A DNA stretch of 12,911 nt from CALAED01 sp937891035 (GTDB lineage Bacteria; Actinomycetota; Actinomycetes; Streptosporangiales; Streptosporangiaceae). The notes under the pieces were generated by a model. The model saw only the letters and a list, made by a program, of their open reading frames with translations, was not told where the DNA came from and made no database searches. The first letter of the stretch is position 1. Every line of letters starts with the position of its first letter. The stretch lies in NCBI GenBank assembly GCA_035642125.1, contig DASQSZ010000416.1, positions 1-12,911 on the forward strand. Reading direction: 5' to 3'. Of this stretch, positions 5,807 to 12,869 are shown in pieces. Both the position numbers and the translations under genes were made by a program.

Positions 5807-7228
5807 GTGGACGTACATGAGTCGTTGCTCGATCTGATGGGGAACACGCCGCTCGTCCGGCTCCGCAGGGTCACAGAGGGACGCGCGCCGCAGGTTCTCG
5901 CCAAGGTCGAATACTTCAATCCGGGCGGCTCGGTAAAGGACCGCATCGCGGTTCGCATGATCGAGGCCGCCGAGGAGTCGGGCGCGCTCCGGCCCGGCGG
6001 GACGATCGTCGAGCCGACCTCGGGTAACACCGGGGTGGGACTGGCGATCGCGGCGCAGGAGAAGGGTTACCGCTGCGTGTTCGTCTGCCCGGACAAGGTC
6101 GCGCACGACAAGATCAGCGTGCTGCGGGCCTTTGGTGCCGAGGTCGTCGTCTGCCCTGGCGCCGTCTCGCCCGACCACCCGGACTCGTACTATTCCGTCT
6201 CCGATCGGCTGGCCGGCGAGATTCCCGGTGGCTGGAAGCCCGACCAGTACGCGAACCCGCACAACCCGCGCTCACACTACGAGACCACGGGCCCGGAGAT
6301 CTGGACGCAGACCGATGGGCTGGTGACGCATTTCGTCGCCGGCATCGGCACAGGTGGCACGATCTCCGGCGCCGGGCGTTACCTGAAGGAGGTCTCCGGC
6401 GGCCGGGTACAGATCATTGGCGCCGATCCCGAGGGCTCGGTGTATTCCGGGGGGTCGGGCCGGCCCTATCTCGTGGAGGGAGTCGGCGAGGACATCTGGC
6501 CGCAGACCTACGACAGGAACGTGTGCGACCGGGTCATCGCGGTCAGCGATCGCGACTCGTTCCTGATGACCAGGCGGCTGGCGAGAGAAGAGGCGCTGCT
6601 GGTCGGAGGTTCCTGCGGCCTGGCGGTCGCGGCCGCGCTGCGGGTGGCCGACGACGCCGGACCTGACGGCGTAATCGTCGTGCTGCTGCCGGACGGCGGC
6701 CGCGGCTACCTGTCCAAGATCTTCAACGATGACTGGATGGCCGACTACGGGTTCATCCCGTCATCGTCCGGGGAGGCCCAAGTCGGGGAGGTGCTGGCGC
6801 GCAAGGTCGCGCTGAGCACGACCGGCGAAGACGGCGAGCCGCTGCCGGAGTTCGTGCACGTTCACCCGGGCGAGACCGTCGGCACGGCGATTTCGATCAT
6901 GCGTGAGTACAACGTGTCGCAGTTGCCGGTGATGAAGGAGGAGCCGCCGGTCATGGCCGCCGAGGTGGTCGGCTCGATCGTGGAGCGGGACCTGCTCGAC
7001 GCGCTGGTGCACGGCCGGGCCGGGCTCGAGGACGTGCTCGGGGGCCATATGTCCGAGCCGCTGCCGATGATCGGCTCGGGTGAGGCGGTCAGCCGGGCGT
7101 ACGGCGTGTTGGAGAAGTCCGGGGCCGCCGTCGTCCTCGTCGACGGCAAACCGACCGGCGTCATCACCCGCCAGGACCTACTCGCCTTCCTCGCGAGCGC
7201 CGCGAACGCCCCGAACACCGCGCGATGA
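5807..7228 (+). CDS. cbs: Cystathionine beta-synthase
   Basis: This 473-residue PLP enzyme joins serine (or O-acetylserine) with homocysteine to make cystathionine. The fold-type II core covers about residues 1-320: Lys44 in NPGGSVKDR forms the Schiff base, TSGNTG (71-76) binds substrate, GTGGT (181-185) holds the phosphate, and VGGSCG (267-271) contacts the pyridine nitrogen. A tandem CBS-domain pair follows (about 325-390 and 412-465), the module that regulates this enzyme in other organisms. The N-terminal haem domain of animal enzymes is absent, as normal in bacteria. The sequence closely resembles M. tuberculosis Rv1077 from memory, and starting at GTG 5807 gives the same N-terminal length as that protein. 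An ATG at 5798 would add three residues. With the nearby metB it can form a reverse transsulfuration route from methionine sulfur to cysteine. Confidence 0.93.
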   Translation: MDVHESLLDLMGNTPLVRLRRVTEGRAPQVLAKVEYFNPGGSVKDRIAVRMIEAAEESGALRPGGTIVEPTSGNTGVGLAIAAQEKGYRCVFVCPDKVAHDKISVLRAFGAEVVVCPGAVSPDHPDSYYSVSDRLAGEIPGGWKPDQYANPHNPRSHYETTGPEIWTQTDGLVTHFVAGIGTGGTISGAGRYLKEVSGGRVQIIGADPEGSVYSGGSGRPYLVEGVGEDIWPQTYDRNVCDRVIAVSDRDSFLMTRRLAREEALLVGGSCGLAVAAALRVADDAGPDGVIVVLLPDGGRGYLSKIFNDDWMADYGFIPSSSGEAQVGEVLARKVALSTTGEDGEPLPEFVHVHPGETVGTAISIMREYNVSQLPVMKEEPPVMAAEVVGSIVERDLLDALVHGRAGLEDVLGGHMSEPLPMIGSGEAVSRAYGVLEKSGAAVVLVDGKPTGVITRQDLLAFLASAANAPNTAR

Positions 7229-7280
7229 CACGTTGACGCGCTGACGCTGTTGGGGCGCTGACGTGACCTCGCCGCCGTGC

Positions 7281-7304
7281 GCTCGGCCGTTGACGGTGCC
7301 GAGC
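7281..7304. terminator. Hairpin between convergent cbs and MMPL genes
   Basis: GCTCGGC (7281-7287) and GCCGAGC (7298-7304) pair perfectly, and CGT/ACG inside the loop can add three more pairs past a 2-nt bulge. The hairpin lies in the 100-bp gap where the two transcripts converge (cbs stop 7228, MMPL stop 7329), so it probably serves both. Direct copies of GCGCTGACG occur just before it (7238-7246 and 7255-7263). Confidence 0.5.
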
Positions 7305-7328
7305 CCACGGCGGGTCGGGGAGATCAGG

Positions 7329-9497
7329 TCAGGATCGGCCGGCGGGTTCGGTGGCGTCGGGGGCGAGCTCGCCGATGCCGCCGTCTCGACGGCGGACCGC
7401 GTCGCCGTGCCCCGGCCACCACGCCTTGTGGCCGAGCAAAGCGGTCAGCGCCGGTACGAGGAAGGCCGACATGACGAAGGCGGACAAGATGATCCCCAGC
7501 GCCACCGAGAAGCCGATCTGCTGTGTCGTGGACTGCGGCGACAGCGTCAGCGCCGCGAAGGTGCCGGCGAGGATCACACCGGCGGCGGCCACGGTCGGCC
7601 CGGCGTGCCGGATGCCGACGGCGGCGGCTTCGCGCGGCCCATGTCCCTCCCGCGCCTCCTCGCGCAGCCGGGCGATCATCAAGATGTTGTAGTCGGTGCC
7701 GATAGCCAGAACGAACAGATACACGATGATCGGGAGCTGGAAGATCAGCCCTTCATTGCCCCCTGCGTACTGGAACACCCCGACCGTCGCGCCCAGGGTG
7801 GCCGCGAAGCCGAGCAGCACCGCCACCACCAGATAAATGGGGGCCACCAGCGCCCGTAGCAGCAACGCCAGGATCAGCGCGATCAGCACCATCGCCACGG
7901 GCAGGATCACCGACAGGTCGCGGTTGTTGACCTCGTTGATGTCGGCGAACGCCGCCGTGGTCCCGCCGACGAGCGCCCTCGTGCCTGGTGGCGCGTTTTG
8001 GTGTGCCGCGTCCCGGAACGGCCCCTTGACCAGGGCGATCGCGTCGTTGGAGTTGGGGTTGAGCTTGAGGATGACGGTGTATTTGGCGACCGTTCCGTTC
8101 GGGTTGAGCTGCGCCGGCGTGACCTGGCCGACGCCGTCGGCACGGGTCAGCGCCTGCTGGTAGCGCTGCAGCTGGGACTGGTCGAGCCGGCCGTCGCCCT
8201 CCAGGTACACCTCGGTGGGTGAGGTCAGGCCGGCCGGCAGCGCGGCGCGCAGGTCCTTCAAGGCCCTGGCCGACTCGGTGTTTTGCGGGGCGCCGGCCTG
8301 GAAGTCGTAGTCCGCCTTGAGCCCAAGCGCCATGACGGCCAGCGCCACCAGCACGAGCCCTGAGGAGAGCGCGGCGACGACCGGACGCCGGCCGACCCCC
8401 GCGCCGAGGCGGGTCCACAGGGCCCCCTTCGGCTCCTTCTTCCAGGACTTCGATGGCCAGAACACGGCCCGGCCGAGCAGGGAGACGAGCGCCGGCACGA
8501 GCGTCATCGCGGTGATGAACATCACCCCGACGGCGATCGCCAGCTGCGGTCCGAGCGAGCCGAACGCCTTGAACTTCGCCAGGAGCAGGACGAGGAACGC
8601 CACGATCACGGCCCCCGCGGCGGAGGCGATCGCCTCGCCGACGCGTTCGACCGTTGTGATCATCGCGGTCTTCTTTTCCTCGCCCATGCGCAGCCGCTCC
8701 CGGAAGCGGAACAGCAGGAAGAGCATGTAGTCGGTGCCGATGCCGTACAGCACGACGAGGATGATGACGTTGAAGCCCTCGTCGAAGTTGAGGTCGAACG
8801 CCTTGCCGAAGTAGCCGGTGACGGCGGTCGACACCTGCGAGACGAGGAAGATGACGACGATCGGCAACAGCGCCGCGATCGGGCTGCGGAAGATGATCGA
8901 CACGAGAGCGATGATCAGCACGATCGTGACGATTCCGATGAGTGCCAGCGTCTGGTTGTCGGACTCTTCGTTGTCGAGCGCCGATGCGAAGTCACCGGCC
9001 ACGCCGTAGCTCAGGCCGCTGCCCCGCAACTGCTGCGTCGCGACGCCGCGGACCTGTTCGACGGCGTCCTTGTTGGTCTCGAAGGTATTTTGGTCGAACT
9101 GGTTCGTCAGCCCGACGGTGATGACCTGAATCTCGCGGTTGGCCGCCAGCGACCGCGCCGGGTCGGTGGCCACGGCCCGCACGCCCTTGATTTGCTTGGC
9201 CTGCAGCGCCGTCGCGACGGCGCCGATCCTCCGCTGGTCGTCGGGGGTGAGCGGCTGCCCGTCGGATCGCTTCAGCACGACGGTCTCGAACGCCAGCCTT
9301 TGGTCGCCGCTGGGGAACGCCCGCTGCGCCAGACTGCTGGCCTGAATGGACTCATAGTTCGAGGGCAGGAAGTCCTGCTGATTGGAGCTGGTGTTCAACT
9401 TGGGCGCGAAGGCGACCAAGAGGACCGCCGCGATGAGCCACGCGACAATCGTCCACCAGGGGTGGCGTACGACGGTGCGTCCTAGCCATCCGAACAC
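7329..9497 (-). CDS. MMPL-family (RND superfamily) membrane transporter
   Basis: This 722-residue protein has the duplicated MMPL layout. Each half has one helix, an extracytoplasmic domain and five clustered helices, giving about 12 membrane segments. The first porter domain spans about 33-180 and the second about 395-530. Each half carries the GTDY motif in a central helix (Asp256 in IGTDYMLFLLFRFRE and Asp602 in IGTDYNILMIARLREE). These aspartates form the proton relay in MmpL3-type exporters. Members export lipids, siderophores or drugs, and the cargo here is unknown. GTG 9497 has AAGGAG exactly 6 nt upstream; the ATG at 9512, five codons earlier, has no ribosome-binding site and actually contains that AAGGAG. 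The gene is convergent with cbs and divergent from metB, and no lipid-synthesis gene is adjacent to suggest a cargo. Confidence 0.9.
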   Translation of the reverse strand: MFGWLGRTVVRHPWWTIVAWLIAAVLLVAFAPKLNTSSNQQDFLPSNYESIQASSLAQRAFPSGDQRLAFETVVLKRSDGQPLTPDDQRRIGAVATALQAKQIKGVRAVATDPARSLAANREIQVITVGLTNQFDQNTFETNKDAVEQVRGVATQQLRGSGLSYGVAGDFASALDNEESDNQTLALIGIVTIVLIIALVSIIFRSPIAALLPIVVIFLVSQVSTAVTGYFGKAFDLNFDEGFNVIILVVLYGIGTDYMLFLLFRFRERLRMGEEKKTAMITTVERVGEAIASAAGAVIVAFLVLLLAKFKAFGSLGPQLAIAVGVMFITAMTLVPALVSLLGRAVFWPSKSWKKEPKGALWTRLGAGVGRRPVVAALSSGLVLVALAVMALGLKADYDFQAGAPQNTESARALKDLRAALPAGLTSPTEVYLEGDGRLDQSQLQRYQQALTRADGVGQVTPAQLNPNGTVAKYTVILKLNPNSNDAIALVKGPFRDAAHQNAPPGTRALVGGTTAAFADINEVNNRDLSVILPVAMVLIALILALLLRALVAPIYLVVAVLLGFAATLGATVGVFQYAGGNEGLIFQLPIIVYLFVLAIGTDYNILMIARLREEAREGHGPREAAAVGIRHAGPTVAAAGVILAGTFAALTLSPQSTTQQIGFSVALGIILSAFVMSAFLVPALTALLGHKAWWPGHGDAVRRRDGGIGELAPDATEPAGRS

Positions 9498-9545
9498 GGG
9501 TGGCTCCTTCATCCGTTGCGATGGGGCAGAAAGGTCGATGCTCCG

Positions 9546-9551
9546 ACAGTA
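9546..9551 (-). promoter_or_regulatory. Possible -10 box for the MMPL gene
   Basis: On the minus strand TACTGT (9551-9546) fits the TANNNT consensus and would start transcription near 9539, about 40 nt before the GTG start. No good -35 hexamer is seen at the right distance, so support is thin. Confidence 0.25.
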
Positions 9552-9642
9552 GGGAGGCGAAGGCGATCAAACCTCCCCACAGCAGTCGAATTCGGGAGTC
9601 GTACCTTCGGGGGAGATCGCTCCTCCTCCGGTATGGCAACCG

Positions 9643-9671
9643 TTTCCAGCGACGGCTCTTGGCGGTATTAC
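9643..9671 (+). promoter_or_regulatory. Candidate metB promoter
   Basis: TTTCCA (9643-9648) and TATTAC (9666-9671) each match four of six consensus positions and are separated by the ideal 17 bp. Transcription would start near 9678 and leave a leader of about 64 nt. The leader has a weak, closely placed GAGGT (9736-9740) before ATG 9742. The -10 box lies in the first unit of the 22-bp tandem repeat. Confidence 0.4.
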
Positions 9672-9694
9672 CGACGGCTCTTGGTCGTATTACC
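9651..9694. repeat. 22-bp tandem repeat in the metB/MMPL promoter region
   Basis: Two abutting 22-bp units at 9651-9672 and 9673-9694 differ at only two adjacent positions (CG versus TC). Each unit reads GACGGCTCTTGG, two variable bases, then GTATTACC. The first copy contains an exact 11-bp dyad, CGGTATTACCG (9663-9673); in the second the left arm is altered. A related CGGT-N6-ACCG dyad is at 9629-9642. A two-helical-turn period suggests tandem sites for a regulator on one face of the DNA, but duplication by slippage is equally possible. Confidence 0.65.
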
Positions 9695-9741
9695 GGAGGT
9701 GTGCCGACGGTTCCGGCGATCCCGCCGGTAGCCTCGAGGTC

Positions 9742-10938
9742 ATGCCAGATTTCAGCGAAGGCGCTGAGGAGCCGGCGGAGTCCGCCGCGGGGGCCGGCCC
9801 GCGGCCGGCGTTCGACACGCTGGCCATCCACGCAGGTCAGGCGCCCGATCCGACTACGGGCGCGGTGGTACCGCCGATCTACCAGGTCTCCACCTACAAG
9901 CAGGACCGCATCGGAGAGCCGCGCGGCGGCTACGAATACAGTCGCACCGCCAACCCGACGCGCGTCGCGCTCGAAGAGTGCCTCATGGCCCTCGAGGGCG
10001 GCGGGCGCGGGCTGGCCTTCGCCTCCGGGATGGCCGCCGAAGACACCCTGCTGCGCACGGTCTGCCGTCCCGGCGACCATGTCGTCATCCCCGGCGACGC
10101 CTACGGCGGTACGTACCGGCTGTTCGACAAGGTGCTGCGGCCGTGGGGTCTCGCCTATACGCCCGCGCCGCTCGCCGACGTCGCCGCGGTACGGGCGGCG
10201 GTGCGGCCGGAGACGAGGGCGATCTGGGCCGAGACGCCCACCAACCCGCTGCTGGGCATCGCCGACATCGCCGCGCTTGCGCAGGTCGCGACCGACGCCG
10301 GCGTGCTGCTGATCGTCGACAACACCTTCGCCTCGCCCTATCTGCAACAGCCGCTGGCCCTCGGCGCCGACGTCGTCGTCCATTCCACAACCAAGTACCT
10401 GGGCGGGCACTCCGACGTGCTCGGCGGTGCGGTGGTCGTGGCCGACCCCGAGCTCGGTGAACGGCTCGCCTTCCACCAGAACGCGATGGGCGCGGTCGCC
10501 GGGCCGTTCGACGCGTGGCTGACACTGCGCGGCGTCAAGACCCTCGGCGTGCGCATGGAGCGCCACTGCGCCAACGCCGCCGCCGTGGCGGAGATGCTCG
10601 GCCGGCACCCGCGGGTGGCCGAGGTCTACTACCCCGGCCTGCCCGGCCATCCCGGCCATGACATCGCGGTCAAGCAGATGCGCGGCTTCGGTGGCATGGT
10701 CTCCTTCCGCCTGGCCGACGGGGAGGCGGCCGCGCTCGCCGCTTGCGAGCGGGCCAAACTGTTCACGCTCGGCGAGTCGCTCGGCGGGGTCGAGTCGCTG
10801 ATCGAGCATCCCGGCCGGATGACCCACGCCTCGGCCGCCGGCTCGCCGCTTGAGGTTCCCGCCGACTTGGTGCGGCTTTCGGTCGGCATCGAGGACGTCG
10901 ATGATCTCTTGCGCGATCTCGAGCAGGCCATCTCCTGA
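9742..10938 (+). CDS. metB: Cystathionine gamma-synthase/lyase, Cys/Met-metabolism PLP enzyme
   Basis: This 398-residue fold-type I PLP enzyme of the Cys/Met family has a short polar extension of about 22 residues before FDTLAIHAGQ. Visible landmarks are YSRTANPTR (67-74, phosphate from the neighbouring subunit), FASGMAAEDT (93-102), the aspartate in IVDNTFASPY (Asp193), and Lys218 in HSTTKYLGGHSD as Schiff-base lysine. Near the C-terminus are FTLGESLGGVESLIEHP and RMTHAS. Members either make cystathionine from activated homoserine and cysteine or split cystathionine to cysteine, and actinobacterial enzymes often do both. With cbs nearby, the lyase direction would complete reverse transsulfuration. 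ATG 9742 is the only sensible start, though its GAGGT is only 1-2 nt away, so translation may be weak or leader-controlled. A hairpin follows the stop. Confidence 0.9.
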   Translation: MPDFSEGAEEPAESAAGAGPRPAFDTLAIHAGQAPDPTTGAVVPPIYQVSTYKQDRIGEPRGGYEYSRTANPTRVALEECLMALEGGGRGLAFASGMAAEDTLLRTVCRPGDHVVIPGDAYGGTYRLFDKVLRPWGLAYTPAPLADVAAVRAAVRPETRAIWAETPTNPLLGIADIAALAQVATDAGVLLIVDNTFASPYLQQPLALGADVVVHSTTKYLGGHSDVLGGAVVVADPELGERLAFHQNAMGAVAGPFDAWLTLRGVKTLGVRMERHCANAAAVAEMLGRHPRVAEVYYPGLPGHPGHDIAVKQMRGFGGMVSFRLADGEAAALAACERAKLFTLGESLGGVESLIEHPGRMTHASAAGSPLEVPADLVRLSVGIEDVDDLLRDLEQAIS

Positions 10939-10956
10939 GCCCCTATGATGTCGCCA

Positions 10957-10972
10957 GCCAGTCCACACTGGC
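10957..10972 (+). terminator. Stem-loop after metB
   Basis: GCCAGT (10957-10962) and ACTGGC (10967-10972) form a 6-bp stem with a 4-nt loop, 18 nt after the metB stop. An alternative fold, CGCCAG (10952-10957) with CTGGCG (10968-10973), is also possible. It probably separates metB from the hydrolase gene, whose own signals lie in 10974-11077. Confidence 0.5.
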
Positions 10973-11077
10973 GGCGTATCGGGCGGTCAGCCCGGGGGTG
11001 GAGGAGGGGCGCTGGTGCCGTCGACTGGGCGAGCTCCACATGTGCGGGGAGCTCAGGAGATTCCAGGTGCCCGGAGC

Positions 11078-12124
11078 ATGCCGACACGCAACCGGGCACG
11101 AAACACGCGGGCACGAAACACGCGGACGGTCTGCGCGGCGGTGACCACCGTCGCCGCGGTGGCCGCCCTCGTCTCACCGGCGGGAAACCAGCCGACCGCG
11201 GCCAACGCCTCGATCCGTGCGAACGGGGCCACCCGCGATGGCGCCCCGCCCATCGTGCGGCTGGTCGTCGGGGCCACCCAAACCATGCACGCGCCGCGGC
11301 AGCGGGTGCGCCAGGCGACGTTCGCCTACGGCACGGACCCGGCGCAGCGCTTCGACACGTACTGGCCGACCGGGTCGGCGTCGGCGTCGGCGGCATCGAC
11401 GGCGTCGGCGGGGGCGGGAGCCGCGTCGCTCCCGGGCATCTTGATCCTGCACGGCGGCTACTGGCTCGCGGGTGACAAGTCGACCTGGCGATCGATCGCC
11501 CGGCGGCTGGCCGCCCGCGGCTACGTCGTCTTCGCGGCCAACTACCGGCTCAGCCCGCGGGCGCCGTGGCCGGCCCAACTCGATGACGCCGCCGCGGCGC
11601 TCGGCTACATCCGAACGCACGCGCGCCGCTTCCGCCTCGACCCGAGCCGCATGGTCGTCCTCGGGTCGTCGGCCGGCGGCCAACTCGCCACGATGCTGGG
11701 CGCGACAGGCGGCGGCCGGCACCTGCGCGGGGTGGTCGCCCTGTCGCCGGTCAACGCGCCGTACCAGGCGTACGTGGACGGCGGCCGCGCCGACGCGAGC
11801 GCGCTCCAGCGCAAACTTCGCAGGGCCATCACCAAGCTGGTTCGCTGTGCGCCGGCCGGGGCCGACACCGCCGCCTGCCTCTTCCGGCTGGCCCACGCGA
11901 CCCCGCAGGTCACGGCGGGCGCGGCGCCGATGCTGTTCGTGCATTCGCGCGGCGACTTCGTGCCGCCGAAGCAGAGCGCGGCGGTGCGCGACGCGCTGGC
12001 GCTGGCGGGGGTGTCGGCGGACCTCAAGGACGTGCCGGGCGCGGCGCACGGCGGTGGCCTGCTGCGCACCCGCCCCGTCTACACGATGGTCGCGCGCTGG
12101 ATCGACGCGGTCACCTCGTCCTAA
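11078..12124 (+). CDS. Secreted alpha/beta-hydrolase (esterase/lipase, BD-FAE/HSL-like)
   Basis: This 348-residue protein has a very basic N-terminus (about residues 3-16), a hydrophobic stretch (VCAAVTTVAAVAALVS) and a small-residue region, consistent with a Sec signal peptide and export. The catalytic domain shows the oxyanion motif HGGYW (125-129), nucleophile Ser198 in GSSAGG, Asp293 in HSRGDFVPP and His324 in GAAHGGG, the complete triad of carboxylesterases related to hormone-sensitive lipase and bacterial feruloyl/acetyl esterases. The substrate is unknown. ATG 11078 has AGGTG 8 nt upstream; a longer GTG frame from 11015 would push the signal peptide inwards. An Ala/Ser-rich segment at 99-117 interrupts the fold just before HGGYW. 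The paired Cys257 and Cys267 could form a disulfide. Mycobacterial lipU, also a lipase-like gene, lies beside cbs, but orthology is not shown here. Confidence 0.85.
   Translation: MPTRNRARNTRARNTRTVCAAVTTVAAVAALVSPAGNQPTAANASIRANGATRDGAPPIVRLVVGATQTMHAPRQRVRQATFAYGTDPAQRFDTYWPTGSASASAASTASAGAGAASLPGILILHGGYWLAGDKSTWRSIARRLAARGYVVFAANYRLSPRAPWPAQLDDAAAALGYIRTHARRFRLDPSRMVVLGSSAGGQLATMLGATGGGRHLRGVVALSPVNAPYQAYVDGGRADASALQRKLRRAITKLVRCAPAGADTAACLFRLAHATPQVTAGAAPMLFVHSRGDFVPPKQSAAVRDALALAGVSADLKDVPGAAHGGGLLRTRPVYTMVARWIDAVTSS
11093..11122 (+). repeat. Perfect 15-bp tandem repeat in the signal-peptide n-region
   Basis: CGGGCACGAAACACG occurs twice without gap at 11093-11107 and 11108-11122. The period is a multiple of three, so it encodes RARNT twice and doubles the positive charge ahead of the signal-peptide core without breaking the frame. 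The absence of any difference between copies suggests a recent duplication. Confidence 0.85.
11372..11428 (+). repeat. TCGGCG-rich low-complexity segment coding an Ala/Ser linker
   Basis: Three consecutive TCGGCG units (11375-11392) followed by related triplets encode GSASASAASTASAGAGAAS, residues 99-117 of the hydrolase. Homologous hydrolases normally pass directly from this strand to the oxyanion motif, so the segment is probably a loop expanded by slippage. Confidence 0.65.
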
Positions 12125-12135
12125 GGCGGTGACGG

Positions 12136-12153
12136 GCCGGGTTCACCCCCGGC
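12136..12153. terminator. Hairpin between convergent hydrolase and membrane-protein genes
   Basis: GCCGGG (12136-12141) and CCCGGC (12148-12153) form a 6-bp stem with a 6-nt loop. The two convergent genes are only 18 bp apart (stops at 12124 and 12143), and the hairpin overlaps the 3' end of the minus-strand gene. A shared terminator is likely but weak. Confidence 0.4.
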
Positions 12154-12793
12154 TGTACCAGACCATGAGGAACAAGATCACCAGCCAGATCAGCGCGACC
12201 ACCCCGGAGATGCTGGCGATCCGGCCGCGCTCGACACGGGCGATGTCGTCGTCGGCGGCCCGCCGCGGCGCCTGGTCGGTCTCTTCGGTCGCCGCGCCGC
12301 CCGTTGCCGTGCCCGCCGCGGCGGGCGTGTCCGCGGGCGGGCGCTCGGTCGCCGCGCCGCCCGCCTGGTCGTCGGTCCCGGTGGTGGTCGCGACCTCGTC
12401 CTTATCGGACGTGGCGGCCTGCGCGGACCGGCGGCTGATGCGCTCGGGCGGGGAGATCCGCCCCTCGGCGATGGCCACCTGCAACGCGTGAATGGCGCGC
12501 CGCTGGTCGCGCTCGATGAGCACCAAGAGCACGAATGCCACCACGAAGAGGGTCATCGAGGCCGACAGCCATACCCGGGCGAGGTCACCGTTCGCGAGAA
12601 ACAGCCCGAACAAGAAGATGCCCAGCGTGCCCAGGCCGTAGATCCGAGTAGCCCGGGTGAGGTAGCGCAGCACCGCGACATCGTGCCGGCGGATATAGCG
12701 AGGGGTCGCCATCGTGGCGGTTGTGAGCGGGCCCAGCGTAAAGATCGCGAACCCTATGTGCAGTATCAACAACAGGCGGTCGGAACTCGACAT
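12143..12793 (-). CDS. Four-helix membrane protein with disordered acidic loop
   Basis: This 216-residue protein has helices at about residues 7-28, 49-68, 75-93 and 194-213. Between the third and fourth helices lies a hydrophilic region of about 85 residues (110-192). It is rich in Ala, Thr, Asp, Glu and Pro, with no predicted fold and a duplicated GGAATE block (145-150 and 165-170). The N-terminal half (LLLILHIGFAIFTLGPL) resembles DUF2269-type integral membrane proteins, though I am not certain of the family. By position it could correspond to mycobacterial Rv1081c, a conserved membrane protein next to metB and mca; that is an inference from gene order. ATG 12793 has AGGG about 9 nt upstream. 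No function is assigned. Confidence 0.75.
   Translation of the reverse strand: MSSSDRLLLILHIGFAIFTLGPLTTATMATPRYIRRHDVAVLRYLTRATRIYGLGTLGIFLFGLFLANGDLARVWLSASMTLFVVAFVLLVLIERDQRRAIHALQVAIAEGRISPPERISRRSAQAATSDKDEVATTTGTDDQAGGAATERPPADTPAAAGTATGGAATEETDQAPRRAADDDIARVERGRIASISGVVALIWLVILFLMVWYSRG
12285..12363 (-). repeat. 19-bp exact repeat, 60-bp period, in the membrane protein's linker
   Basis: TCGGTCGCCGCGCCGCCCG occurs at 12285-12303 and again exactly 60 bp later at 12345-12363. Both copies are in the same reading frame and encode GGAATE on the minus strand. The sequence between the copies is diverged, so this is a partial tandem duplication with a 20-codon period confined to the disordered loop. 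Confidence 0.7.
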
Positions 12794-12849
12794 GAGGCGA
12801 CCCTATTCCGCCGTGCCACAGCGGCCCAACTCGGCGCCCCGAACGGGTC

Positions 12850-12865
12850 GGCGGTGCGCGCCGCC
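12850..12865 (-). terminator. Weak hairpin after the partial right-edge gene
   Basis: GGCGG (12850-12854) pairs with CCGCC (12861-12865) around a 6-nt loop, 4 nt beyond the stop of the partial gene at the window edge. The stem is short and the region very GC-rich, so chance pairing is possible. No other feature is seen in 12794-12869. Confidence 0.25.
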
Positions 12866-12869
12866 CGGC

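Noticed and set aside
9678..9741. SAM- or cobalamin-type riboswitch in the metB leader
   Set aside because: The leader is only about 64 nt and none of the conserved cores or pseudoknot patterns of known sulfur-related riboswitches is visible.
9352..10968. Minus-strand open frame of 538 codons opposite metB
   Set aside because: metB is complete and motif-verified on the plus strand. The opposite frame is Arg/Gly-rich, runs through the divergent promoter region and matches no family.
11174..12049. Minus-strand open frame of 291 codons opposite the hydrolase
   Set aside because: It is antisense to a hydrolase with an intact Ser-Asp-His triad and is a compositional shadow.
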